The notes under the pieces were generated by a model. That model saw only the letters and a list, made by a program, of their open reading frames with translations, ran no database searches and was not told the origin of the DNA. A stretch of DNA of 42,207 nucleotides, taken from an uncultured Pirellulaceae bacterium. GTDB lineage: Bacteria > Planctomycetota > Planctomycetia > Pirellulales > Pirellulaceae. Position 1 is the first letter of the stretch. Each line of letters opens with the position of its first letter. Both the position numbers and the translations under genes were made by a program. The stretch spans positions 1 to 42,207 of the forward strand of contig CALDYR010000052.1 of the NCBI GenBank assembly GCA_937944405.1. Reading direction: 5' to 3'. Shown here in pieces: positions 26,804 to 34,308 of this stretch.

Positions 26804-27041
26804 AGGAATCTTTGCGATTATGTCAGCGCTTAGGAAAACGAATTGTTGGCAATCTTTCCCCTCAGCCACCCCAGCCTCAAACCTCTGAGTCGCGTTCCAC
26901 GTTGGCCCTTTCGCAGGCGTAAAATACGGTCAATCTTGGTCGCAATACCCCAAAGGGTAACCTAATTAACCTATTGGTTTGGCGGGGTTAAAATTTTGGG
27001 AATTAAAATCCGTCGTCGGGACGCCCCCCAATTCCTACCCG

Positions 27042-27269
27042 TCAGCTAGCCCTCCCTAAAATCACACGTTGGCAAATCGTTGACTCTGTTTCTGACGTCT
27101 TTTTTTTTCCAAAATTTGGTTTCCATTCACCAAAAGTCGGGCTATTATTTGGAACCGGCAAGTTAATCTTCTTGCAGGTCAAGGCCACTTGTGAGATGAC
27201 TTTTGCGAGACGGTCTCCCTCACAAGCGATTTCTGAACTGACGAAGAGCGCTGAATAAACTCCATCCAT
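27042..27269 (-). CDS. Possible small protein of unknown function
   Basis: 75 codons starting MDGVYSALFVSSEIACEGDR. The ATG is preceded by GAGGAGGAAT with good spacing (about 9 nt), the main argument for reality. The product matches nothing I recognise and has no signal peptide. It contains a run of nine A residues in the coding strand (KKK region) and has looser, more AT-rich codon use than neighbours. It could be a genuine young gene, a remnant, or chance. Confidence 0.3.
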   Translation of the reverse strand: MDGVYSALFVSSEIACEGDRLAKVISQVALTCKKINLPVPNNSPTFGEWKPNFGKKKTSETESTICQRVILGRAS

Positions 27270-27370
27270 TGGGATTATTCCTCCTCACCCTCCAACTTCC
27301 TTCTCATTCTCCCTCAGAAGACCTCCCGATGAACGGAGCAGCTTTTCTTCGCCAAGTTTAGAATCCCAAG

Positions 27371-27405
27371 GCTCGACGGGTTAAGTAACCTGTCGGGCTT
27401 TATTT
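27371..27405 (+). terminator. Intrinsic terminator-like hairpin upstream of recO
   Basis: GCTCGACGGGTT (27371-27382) pairs along its full length with AACCTGTCGGGC (27387-27398; two G-U pairs) around a 4-nt loop AAGT, followed by TTTATTT. No plus-strand gene precedes it apart from a 10-codon frame ending 10 bases before the stem, so it may end a short leader or small RNA. Confidence 0.6.
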
Positions 27406-27501
27406 ACGTCGTCAAACCAACCGGTCGTCAGATCGGTGATGGCAGAATCCGAAGCCTGCGGGCCGATAGCGATTTCGGTCAAGGCTGGCTAAAATCTCAG
27501 T

Positions 27502-28320
27502 ATGGACCCCATCAAGACCGACGCTATCGTTTTAAGAGTTGTCGAATTTAGCGAAACCAGCTGTATTGTAACCCTGTTCACGCGGACTTTAGGCAAGATA
27601 TCAACAATAGCAAAAGGGGCTCGCCGCAAGAAGAGCCCTTTCGAAGCTGCTCTTGACTTAATTGCGATCTGTCGAATAGTGTTCCTCCACAAATCGTCTC
27701 AAACGCTCGATATATTAACTGAGGCCAAACTGCAGCGGCGTTTTCGTAGCTCCGCCACGGATTTGGATCGGTTTTATGCTGGACTGTATTTGATCGAGTT
27801 GCTGAATTTGTTGACCGACGATGCGGATCCTCATGAGGATCTTTTCAACGAAGCGATTTCAGCGATTGGTCAGATCGATCGTTGTGATGATTTAGAGACC
27901 GGGGACGCAGGCCCACGCCGACTCTCCACCCAACATGTGTTGATTCATTTCGAGATACGTTTGTTGGATTTATTGGGACACTTGCCAATGCTGACCAACT
28001 GTGTCGACTGCGGGCGCGTGAAAACAACGATCAGCCGAGTCCAATTTGGTTTGGATCGCGGCGGCATCATTTGCCAAAATTGCCGTCCGGGAAAAACCAA
28101 CGTGGTCAGTTTGAGTTCTGAAGGATTGGAACTGTTGCTGAAAATGACCCGAACCAAAACAAGCCTCGTTCGTACCGTTGACGGACCAGCGGAAGATTTG
28201 ATGGACGTGTCGTGTCACACCGGTTACCGGGAAGTGCGACAGTTGATCAGTAAGTACATAACACATTTAATAGGCCACCCGCCGCGACTGCATCAGTACC
28301 TGGGTAACCTATCAAATTGA
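27502..28320 (+). CDS. recO: DNA repair protein RecO
   Basis: 272 aa. RecO works with RecR (and RecF) to load RecA on SSB-coated single-stranded DNA and to anneal strands. The N-terminus has the typical OB-fold entry (TDAIVLRVVEFSETSCIVTLFT and GKISTIAKGARRKKSPF; the second is the conserved basic motif). The middle is the helical domain (YAGLYLIELLNLLTDD), and a zinc finger of four cysteines follows (CVDCG and later CQNC). The C-terminus GHPPRLHQYL is consistent with the family. The ATG lacks a strong ribosome-binding site; a 17-codon frame ends 9 bases before it, so coupling is possible. It is followed 25 bp later by the BamD-like gene. Confidence 0.94.
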   Translation: MDPIKTDAIVLRVVEFSETSCIVTLFTRTLGKISTIAKGARRKKSPFEAALDLIAICRIVFLHKSSQTLDILTEAKLQRRFRSSATDLDRFYAGLYLIELLNLLTDDADPHEDLFNEAISAIGQIDRCDDLETGDAGPRRLSTQHVLIHFEIRLLDLLGHLPMLTNCVDCGRVKTTISRVQFGLDRGGIICQNCRPGKTNVVSLSSEGLELLLKMTRTKTSLVRTVDGPAEDLMDVSCHTGYREVRQLISKYITHLIGHPPRLHQYLGNLSN

Positions 28321-28345
28321 ATTTTGCGTGACAAGGAAGTCAAGC

Positions 28346-29608
28346 ATGAGACTATTTCTCAAACGAATACTCGCTCCAACAACCTTGATGGTAACGTTGC
28401 TATTTCTGCCTTGCTCGGGGTGCGCGGTGCTTCAAAAAGCTGGGAAGGACATCAAACAGACCTTCAAAAAGAGCAACAGGAACGAACTCAACGACGAAGA
28501 CGCGCTGGACCCGTTAGGGGCTCGCAGCGCCAACCGATTGTTGCTGGACGATCTTTCGCCAAGCCAAATCGGTACCACGCTGAAGACTCGTTTCGCAGCG
28601 GCGAAAGACCATAAAGCGGCCGAATCGGCTTACGCCCAGGGCGAACAGTATTACCAGCAGGGTACCGCAGCGATCAGTGCCAACCCTGATGGCGATCAGC
28701 ACGAACGCTACTTCATCAAAGCGGCCAACGAATTCAAAACCGCTGGTGCGTTGTGGCCCGACAGTTCGCTCGGCGAAGAGGCGCTTTTCTACCAGGGCGA
28801 ATCGTACTTTTTCGCCAACCGGTACGTACAAGCCAACCGCGCCTTTGAGGGGCTGATATCGCAGTATTCTGGCACCCGCTATTTAGACCGCGCCGAACAA
28901 CGGCGCTACGCGATCGCCATTTATTGGTTGGACCTCCAAAAGAACGGCGCTTCATTCGTTTCGTTGACCAACCACAAACGACCAAAATTCAACATGGGCT
29001 CCGAAGCGCGGAGAATCCTACACCGCATCCGCATCGACGATCCGTCAGGGAAACTTGCCGACGACGCTACGTTTGCACTGGGAACGTCTTACATGGAAAT
29101 CAACCAACACGAAGATGCCGCGGAAACGTTCTCTTACCTCAGGAAAGACTACCCCGGTAGCGAACACCAGTTCAAATCACAAATGCTGGAACTCGAATCT
29201 CGATTGAAGTCCTATCGTGGCCCCGACTACGATGGATTGCCATTGGTCGAAGCTGAAAAATTGCGAAAACAAATTGTCGCCCAGTTCCCCAACGAAGCCC
29301 AACAACACGCCGAACTCCTGAACCAACAGGGCTCACTGATCACCAACCAGTTGGCGCAACGCGATTACCGTATCGGAGAATTTTACGAATCCAAAGGCCA
29401 AAATCTGGCAGCGAAAATCTACTACGAAAATGTCCAAGAGAATCATGCCGACACAATTTTCGAAAATGGTTTGAGCGAAAAGATCGCCACCGTTGCTGCT
29501 AAACCAGCCAATCCGCCACCACCGGCTCAGTGGCTAACTAAGCTCTTCCCCGATGGCAATCCTGAAAAACCGATCATCTCTACTGCGGGGGAAACGATTT
29601 TCCGGTAA
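28346..29608 (+). CDS. BamD-like TPR outer-membrane lipoprotein
   Basis: 420 aa. The ATG at 28346 is preceded by AAGGAAG with about 8 nt spacing; an upstream GTG at 28328 is weaker. The lipoprotein signal ends CSGC. The mature part consists of helical repeats with the TPR/BamD-like pattern, for example ALFYQGESYFFANRYVQANR, then DDATFALGTSYMEINQHEDAAETFSYLRKDYPGSEHQF. BamD-type lipoproteins organise the machinery that inserts beta-barrel proteins in the outer membrane. This protein is longer than E. coli BamD (about 245 aa), so BamD-like or YbgF/CpoB-like is the safe wording. It lies downstream of recO and directly before an LptE-like gene, which fits an envelope-biogenesis role. Confidence 0.82.
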   Translation: MRLFLKRILAPTTLMVTLLFLPCSGCAVLQKAGKDIKQTFKKSNRNELNDEDALDPLGARSANRLLLDDLSPSQIGTTLKTRFAAAKDHKAAESAYAQGEQYYQQGTAAISANPDGDQHERYFIKAANEFKTAGALWPDSSLGEEALFYQGESYFFANRYVQANRAFEGLISQYSGTRYLDRAEQRRYAIAIYWLDLQKNGASFVSLTNHKRPKFNMGSEARRILHRIRIDDPSGKLADDATFALGTSYMEINQHEDAAETFSYLRKDYPGSEHQFKSQMLELESRLKSYRGPDYDGLPLVEAEKLRKQIVAQFPNEAQQHAELLNQQGSLITNQLAQRDYRIGEFYESKGQNLAAKIYYENVQENHADTIFENGLSEKIATVAAKPANPPPPAQWLTKLFPDGNPEKPIISTAGETIFR

Positions 29609-29665
29609 CGTTCAATAAAACGTTCGGTAAAAAAGATCGCTAAGGATTAACGCTATCTCAATGAG

Positions 29666-30214
29666 ATGAAACGCTCCATGATTTCTCCGACACCTATTTT
29701 CGCCAACCGATCCCTGCGCTGTTGGTGGCCGTTTTTAATCGCCGTCACGGTGGTGGCCTCGGGTTGCAGTAGCTACCACTTGGGCAACCAATTTCTTTTT
29801 CGCAGCGACATTCGCACTGTCCATGTGGCGGTGTTCGAATCGGGTTCCTACCGTCGGTTTTTAGGCCAACGTATGACTGAAGCGGTCATCAAACAAATTG
29901 CCAACAACACGCCGCTAACGATTACTGAACCGGCGTTGGCAAACAGTTTTTTGACGGGCCGAATCGTCCGGGATCGGAAATCTGTTGTCGGCGAAAACTT
30001 CACCGACGAACCGCGCTCTTTGGAGATCGACTGGCGTCTGGAAGTCGAATGGACCGATCGAACCGGTGCTCCGTTGATGCCTCGCCGATCTCTACGGATC
30101 GATCGCGGCGTCACCTTCATCCCCGAAGGCGGACAATCGCTGACCACGGCACAGCAACAGTTAATCGAACGGTTGGCCAGAGACATTGTGGGGCAAATGG
30201 AATTGCCATGGTGA
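29666..30214 (+). CDS. lptE: LptE-like LPS-assembly lipoprotein
   Basis: 182 aa. A signal peptide ends in the lipobox VASGC with a Cys near residue 35. The mature protein begins SSYHLGNQFLFRSDIRTVHVAVFES and continues SYRRFLGQRMTEAVIKQI, the layout of the LptE/RlpB family: a small alpha-beta plug inside the LptD channel that delivers lipopolysaccharide to the outer leaflet. The later strands (LTGRIVRDRKSVVGENF, SLEIDWRLEVEWTDR) fit. An alternative start four codons later (29678) cannot be excluded. LptD is not in the window. The stop overlaps the start region of the following thioredoxin gene, so an operon is likely. Confidence 0.83.
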   Translation: MKRSMISPTPIFANRSLRCWWPFLIAVTVVASGCSSYHLGNQFLFRSDIRTVHVAVFESGSYRRFLGQRMTEAVIKQIANNTPLTITEPALANSFLTGRIVRDRKSVVGENFTDEPRSLEIDWRLEVEWTDRTGAPLMPRRSLRIDRGVTFIPEGGQSLTTAQQQLIERLARDIVGQMELPW

Positions 30215-30270
30215 ACCGCCAAACGATCAAACGAAACCTCAGTCAAAAAGACCCGTTCAGGAACACGTCA

Positions 30271-30828
30271 ATGAGCCAGCGCAACACGAATTTCAAATCT
30301 GTGATTGGCCGTCTCTGCCCACTGGTTATCGTGGTGATCTTAATGGTTGGATGCACCAACGGTTCGCCGGCGTCATTTTCAACGTCCAGCCTCTTCGCTA
30401 AACCAGAGGAATCGTTATCGGCGGCAGATCTAAAGACCGATCCGTCCTATTCCAAGTCAACTCAGTGGTTTGAATCTTACGAAAACGCTCAACGAGAGTC
30501 ACTTCGCACGGGCAAACCTATGCTGGCGCTTTTCACGGGAAGCGATTGGTGCGGGCCGTGTATTAGTCTTAAAAAACACGTTTTTGAATCAAGCGCATTT
30601 AAAAAGTGGGCGGCAGATGAAGTTGTTTTGTTGAAGCTCGATTTTCCTAAAAAGACGCCTCAGTCTCCAAAACTTAAAACACAGAATCAGCGATTGTCAC
30701 AAAAATACGCGATCAACAGTTATCCCACGATCTTGTTCTTAGACTCCGACGGGGAGGTACAGGGCAAGCAGGGGCACGGCACCGATGCTGTTCAGTGGAT
30801 CGCAGCAGCAGAACGAAAACTACGATAG
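30271..30828 (+). CDS. Thioredoxin-fold lipoprotein
   Basis: 185 aa from the ATG at 30271, supported by CAGGAAC about 5-6 nt upstream; the ATG at 30208, overlapping the lptE stop, would add 21 residues. The signal peptide ends LMVGC, a lipobox. The mature protein has a thioredoxin fold of the Thioredoxin_7/DsbD-gamma type: KPMLALFTGSDWCGPCISLK contains the redox CGPC motif, and SYPTILFLDSDG has the cis-proline. It probably acts in the periplasm or at the outer membrane. It is the last gene of the recO-bamD-like-lptE run, hinting that it keeps envelope proteins such as LptD correctly disulfide-bonded, but this is inferred from position only. Confidence 0.87.
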   Translation: MSQRNTNFKSVIGRLCPLVIVVILMVGCTNGSPASFSTSSLFAKPEESLSAADLKTDPSYSKSTQWFESYENAQRESLRTGKPMLALFTGSDWCGPCISLKKHVFESSAFKKWAADEVVLLKLDFPKKTPQSPKLKTQNQRLSQKYAINSYPTILFLDSDGEVQGKQGHGTDAVQWIAAAERKLR

Positions 30829-30841
30829 TCAAGTCAAGTCA

Positions 30842-30859
30842 AGTCGCTGTCTCAGCTAC
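30842..30859 (-). repeat. 18-bp dispersed element, copy 1 (inverted)
   Basis: AGTCGCTGTCTCAGCTAC is the exact reverse complement of 41759-41776 (GTAGCTGAGACAGCGACT). Both copies lie in gene-poor DNA downstream of plus-strand genes. Confidence 0.85.
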
Positions 30860-31049
30860 CTTGGCGGCAGTCCCAGTACCGGGTAGAGGCAGAGCTTCCA
30901 CATCACGCGCGATCTGCAGCGCGCCTGTGCTCCGACGGCCACTCCTACAACCTGCGAGTCAAATGAATGGCCCCCAAACTTGCAGCCGGCCTGATTGGTG
31001 GCAAATCCAGCTACTGGTCTGTCAGCATTAAGAATTAGGATAGTTCAGA

Positions 31050-31114
31050 TCAGCCGTTTGGGCGATGGCACCGGTTTTTCGTTTCGGCACCGCGGCTATC
31101 GCCAAAACGGCTGA
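31050..31114. repeat. Long REP-like imperfect palindrome
   Basis: The left arm TCAGCCGTTTGGGCGATGGC... (31050-31075) pairs with the right arm (31089-31114), whose reverse complement begins TCAGCCGTTTTGGCGATAGC. About 22 of 26 positions match, with a loop of roughly 13 nt. It lies between convergent genes and could act as a bidirectional transcript end. Confidence 0.75.
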
Positions 31115-31145
31115 CTCTAAAATTCAATGCTGCCCCACCACTACG

Positions 31146-31205
31146 TTGCAATGAAGAAACTTGAAATGAAGAAACTTGCAATGAAGAAACTTGCAATGAA
31201 GAAAC
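31146..31205. repeat. Four-copy 15-bp tandem array with an in-phase ATG
   Basis: TTGCAATGAAGAAAC is present four times (31146-31160, 31161-31175 with one C-to-A change, 31176-31190, 31191-31205). Because the unit is 15 bp, each copy places an ATG in the same frame, giving MKKLE/MKKLA repeats at the head of a 43-codon frame (31151-31282). No Shine-Dalgarno sequence precedes it. Confidence 0.95.
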
Positions 31206-31322
31206 GGTGTGGCACGGTTCTACCGCCGGCTCTTGCCCGACAAAACAGCCTCAATACAAAGCGCGACCGAAGCTTGGAATAATGGCTATTCAGCGGGACG
31301 GGATTGCCGGCTTTCGGCTCGA

Positions 31323-33146
31323 TTATGTAATCGAATCAGCGAAGGCCTGCATGTCTTGTTCGTAAGCGTCCAAACGCTGCTGGAGCTGCGCTTTGGCGGA
31401 CGCGAGGTCTTTGATTTCCTCTTTTGGCATGTAGGCAAACATATAGAACTTGACCTTCGGTTCGGTTCCCGATGGCCGCGCTGCCACGTAGTTGCCTTCG
31501 ACCACGGTATCGAACATCAGCAGATTGCCGACCGGCCCTTCGAATTTCTCTACTGAACCATCGGCAAATTTCTTTTCTAACACACTGAAGTCACGTACAC
31601 ATTCGACGTCCAAACCGCCAATCGATGACGGTGGAGAACTGCGGAACGTCTGCAGCAGTTTCTCCATTCGCTTCATCCCGTCAGACCCCTTCATTTGGAT
31701 GTTGACCAAACGTTCGCTGTGCAGACCGTACTTCAAGTACAGCTGGTCCATGTGCTGATGCAGCGATATCCCTTTGGCTTTAACTTCTGCGGCCAGTTCG
31801 GTCATCAACATGCAGGCTACCGCGCCGTCTTTGTCGCGGCAGTATTGACCGACCAAGTAGCCGTGTGATTCCTCGGTCCCTAAGATGAAATGCGCGGGGT
31901 CTTGGATGTCCATGACGCTACAAATCCATTTGAAACCGACCAGATTCTGGTAATGGCAACCGACGCCGTAGGCATCGCAAACCCGTTTAATCATCAATGT
32001 CGTCACCAGCGTAGTGACGACATAGTTTTCGGGCTTGAGATCGCCAGCGGACTTACGTTTCTCCATCACAAAATCGGCCAGCAGTACGCCCAATTGATTG
32101 CCGTTAAAGGTCGCCCAAGGGCCTGTCGGATCGGTGGTGACTGGGGCTGCGGCCCCCATGCGGTCGCAATCGGGATCGGTGGCAAGAATCAGTTCGCTGC
32201 GGTTGTTTTGTCCGTGTTGAATGATGGCATCAAATACAGCCACGTTTTCCGGATTGGACACGTGGCCAGGGACGTTGGGAAAATCTCCGTTGGGTTCGCG
32301 ATGCGGTTCGTAAATTTCTACCGAATCAAAACCGACGGTTTCCAGCAAGGTGCGAACATTGATTTCCCCGACGCCATGCAGCGGACTGTAGATGACCTTG
32401 AGTTCGCGCGGCCCGGGAAAACTTTGTTTGACATGTTCCGCTAACAGGGCTTGGTCGGTTTCTTGGGTGACGATGTGGATCTGTTGATTGGCAACCGCTT
32501 GGTCGAAGTTCGCAGCAGTGATCTCGTTGACCTGTTCGACTTTTCCGATGACGGCTGTGTCGTGCGGGGGAATCAGTTGAGCGCCGCTGGACCAATAAAC
32601 TTTCACCGCATTGTCGCTGGGTGGGTTGTGGCTGGCGGTGACCATGATGCCACAATCGCAGTTTTTGTGTCGGATTAAATATGATAGTTCGGGGGTGCTG
32701 CGATAATCGTCAATGAAATAGACTTCGAAACCGTTGGCCACCATGATGCCCGCGCACAGTTCCGCAAATTCGCGCGAACGATGCCGAGTGTCATACGCGA
32801 TGGCGAATTTCCAAGGCCCGGCAGGTTTGATTTCCTTCACATAGTCGGCCAATCCCTGAGCACTTTCGCCGATGGTGCGGGCGTTGATGGCGTTGCTACC
32901 GAAGGGATACATCATGCCCCGACGGCCACCGGTGCCGAAAGGAATCACTGTCCAAAAAACGTCATCCAGTTGCTTCCATTTTTCTTGGTCGATATGTTGG
33001 ACGATGTCGGCAACGTAGTCGGAGTATTTGGGCTCGGTTAGCCAACCGTTCAAATTTCCAGCAGCCGCAGGAGTGATTTTCTGCGCAGCTTTGGCTTGTT
33101 CAACAAGAGACTTGTATTGCTCGATATCGTGAGACGCGTCTGACAT
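31323..33146 (-). CDS. Phosphoglucomutase/phosphomannomutase family protein
   Basis: 607 aa. It interconverts hexose 1- and 6-phosphates through a phosphoserine. The key motifs are in order: FGTGGRRGMMYPFG near residues 70-83, the phosphoserine loop TASHNPPSDNAVK (Ser172), the metal loop ATDPDCDRMG near 320, the sugar loop GTEESHGYLVG, and the phosphate-binding loop RPSGTEPKVKFYMF near the C-terminus. At about 600 aa it belongs to the longer PGM2/ManB-like branch rather than GlmM. The start at 33146 has no strong ribosome-binding site but fits the family's N-terminal helix. It stands alone between a repeat-rich gap and the Cys-rich protein's 3' region. The enzyme class is secure; glucose versus mannose preference is not. 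Confidence 0.93.
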   Translation of the reverse strand: MSDASHDIEQYKSLVEQAKAAQKITPAAAGNLNGWLTEPKYSDYVADIVQHIDQEKWKQLDDVFWTVIPFGTGGRRGMMYPFGSNAINARTIGESAQGLADYVKEIKPAGPWKFAIAYDTRHRSREFAELCAGIMVANGFEVYFIDDYRSTPELSYLIRHKNCDCGIMVTASHNPPSDNAVKVYWSSGAQLIPPHDTAVIGKVEQVNEITAANFDQAVANQQIHIVTQETDQALLAEHVKQSFPGPRELKVIYSPLHGVGEINVRTLLETVGFDSVEIYEPHREPNGDFPNVPGHVSNPENVAVFDAIIQHGQNNRSELILATDPDCDRMGAAAPVTTDPTGPWATFNGNQLGVLLADFVMEKRKSAGDLKPENYVVTTLVTTLMIKRVCDAYGVGCHYQNLVGFKWICSVMDIQDPAHFILGTEESHGYLVGQYCRDKDGAVACMLMTELAAEVKAKGISLHQHMDQLYLKYGLHSERLVNIQMKGSDGMKRMEKLLQTFRSSPPSSIGGLDVECVRDFSVLEKKFADGSVEKFEGPVGNLLMFDTVVEGNYVAARPSGTEPKVKFYMFAYMPKEEIKDLASAKAQLQQRLDAYEQDMQAFADSIT

Positions 33147-33540
33147 GGATTGGAGTCCGCTATGTCTAGGGTTGAGTTAATTTGCAGGCGTAATCTTACT
33201 AAACATCTGGTGCTGACAACACCAGACAACACGGCCATCGAACTAGCGGCACGCCGCGAAAAAGCCCTCGTCATCGCGACAAGGGCTAAAGTGTTTCGAG
33301 CTACTCGTACAGGTTTAGCGCTGCCGAGGTTGCAGTCGACCGTTTCGTTTTTCGGTCACCCCTAATGATTCAAAAGGGAAATCAAGTCGCTCCGCACCGT
33401 CCTCAAATTTGTCAGTATCAGTCAATGCCGGTGAGTGAAGTGAGATTTTCGCAATCCCCGCCAGTGGCTAGGTGGTGGAACGATGGCCAATCTCACGACG
33501 GTGAACCGAAATTATCAAATTCCCAACCGCCCCCACTTAA
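33147..33540. other. 3' region of the Cys-rich gene and upstream region of the phosphomutase
   Basis: About 390 bp. A strong minus-strand terminator lies at 33259-33287, so the Cys-rich gene seems to have an unusually long 3' untranslated stretch of about 250 nt (33288-33540). No gene is supported on either strand. The remaining roughly 110 bp should hold the phosphomutase promoter. Confidence 0.5.
33259..33287 (-). terminator. Strong intrinsic terminator
   Basis: On the minus strand AGCCCTTGTC-GCGAT-GACGAGGGCT forms a 10-bp stem (one G-U pair) with a 5-nt loop, followed by TTTTCG. It faces transcripts coming from the Cys-rich gene and shields the phosphomutase gene. Confidence 0.8.
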
Positions 33541-34308
33541 TCAACTGCCGCAGCCACAGTCGCCGCCGCAAGCGCCGGTCAGGCAACCGCTGACGCAGCT
33601 TTGCATGCCGCCGTTACCGTACTCATACCCAACGGCTTGATCGAAGTAGCCACCGCAGGATCCGCAGTTGTCACAGCCGCCAGAGAGAAAGCTGCATGAG
33701 CTGCATGCGTCAGACGATGCGAATCCGGCGTAGGCGTTGCGTGAATGACGGGCCAAGGCGTTGTTGAAAATGCGCCCTTTGATACCGCATCCGCCACTGA
33801 GGCATCCGCCACTGAGGCACCCGCCACGGCCGCAACTGCTGATTGGGCCTGCCGAGTGCAATGCGGCCAGTTTCGCCTTCAGACCGCAACCGCATCCGCC
33901 GCTTAAATGACCGCCACCACATCCGCAGCTGCTGTAGCTGCCAATGTTGCCAAATCCGCCACCGCAACCGCAACCACATGAAGGATAACCGAAGCATCCT
34001 CCGCCACCGAGGCAGCCTCCGCCGTTCTTCAGACCACAACCTCCGCCGTGACCTCTAAGCAGACCTTGCCGCCGTGGTCCGGTGTAAGCACAGTTGTCGG
34101 TGCAGTATCCTGCCCACAAAGACGCGGCTTGGGCCGAGCTGATTCCACGACCACAGTTACTGTTGTAATCAGCAGATCTAAAGCCGCCTTGATTACCAAA
34201 TACGCCGGCGCCTCCGCCACATCCACAGCCCTGAGCTGAAGCCGATGTTCCAGTCGAACCAACAGCAAAAATCGCCGTCGCAATCATCGCAATCATTTTA
34301 AAATTCAT
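33541..34308 (-). CDS. Secreted cysteine/glycine-rich protein, unrecognised
   Basis: 255 aa. GAGGAAA 6-8 nt upstream supports the ATG at 34308. A standard signal peptide (MNFKMIAMIATAIFAVGSTG, cleavage near ASA) is followed by a mature chain with about 29 cysteines and very many glycines, in repeats such as GGGC, CGCGCGGG and CLSGGCLSGGC. Short non-repetitive blocks (SSAQAASLWAGYCTDNCAYTG and NALARHSRNAYAGF) break the pattern. There is no known domain, membrane anchor or lipobox. Composition suggests an extracellular or wall structural protein cross-linked by disulfides, or a metal binder. Planctomycete envelopes have long been described as cysteine-rich, so a wall role is plausible but inferred. 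A receiver-domain gene lies divergently 570 bp away, and the terminator is about 250 nt downstream. Confidence 0.85.
   Translation of the reverse strand: MNFKMIAMIATAIFAVGSTGTSASAQGCGCGGGAGVFGNQGGFRSADYNSNCGRGISSAQAASLWAGYCTDNCAYTGPRRQGLLRGHGGGCGLKNGGGCLGGGGCFGYPSCGCGCGGGFGNIGSYSSCGCGGGHLSGGCGCGLKAKLAALHSAGPISSCGRGGCLSGGCLSGGCGIKGRIFNNALARHSRNAYAGFASSDACSSCSFLSGGCDNCGSCGGYFDQAVGYEYGNGGMQSCVSGCLTGACGGDCGCGS

Larger units (their letters stand above)
26762..27501. other. Divergent ogt/recO intergenic region
   Basis: 740 bp. Contents: the 17-bp duplication next to ogt; a possible 75-codon minus-strand gene (27042-27269) with a good ribosome-binding site; a pyrimidine-rich tract with several CCTCC motifs (about 27275-27330, plus strand); a strong plus-strand terminator-like hairpin (27371-27405); and two very short open frames before recO (27329-27361, 27439-27492). 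Confidence 0.5.
30829..31322. other. Repeat-rich intergenic region after the thioredoxin lipoprotein
   Basis: About 490 bp between convergent genes. From left to right: AGTCA repeated in tandem across the stop codon (30827-30846), one copy of an 18-bp dispersed element (30842-30859), a long imperfect palindrome (31050-31114) and a 4 x 15-bp tandem array (31146-31205) that begins a 43-codon frame. No other gene is supported. Confidence 0.6.
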
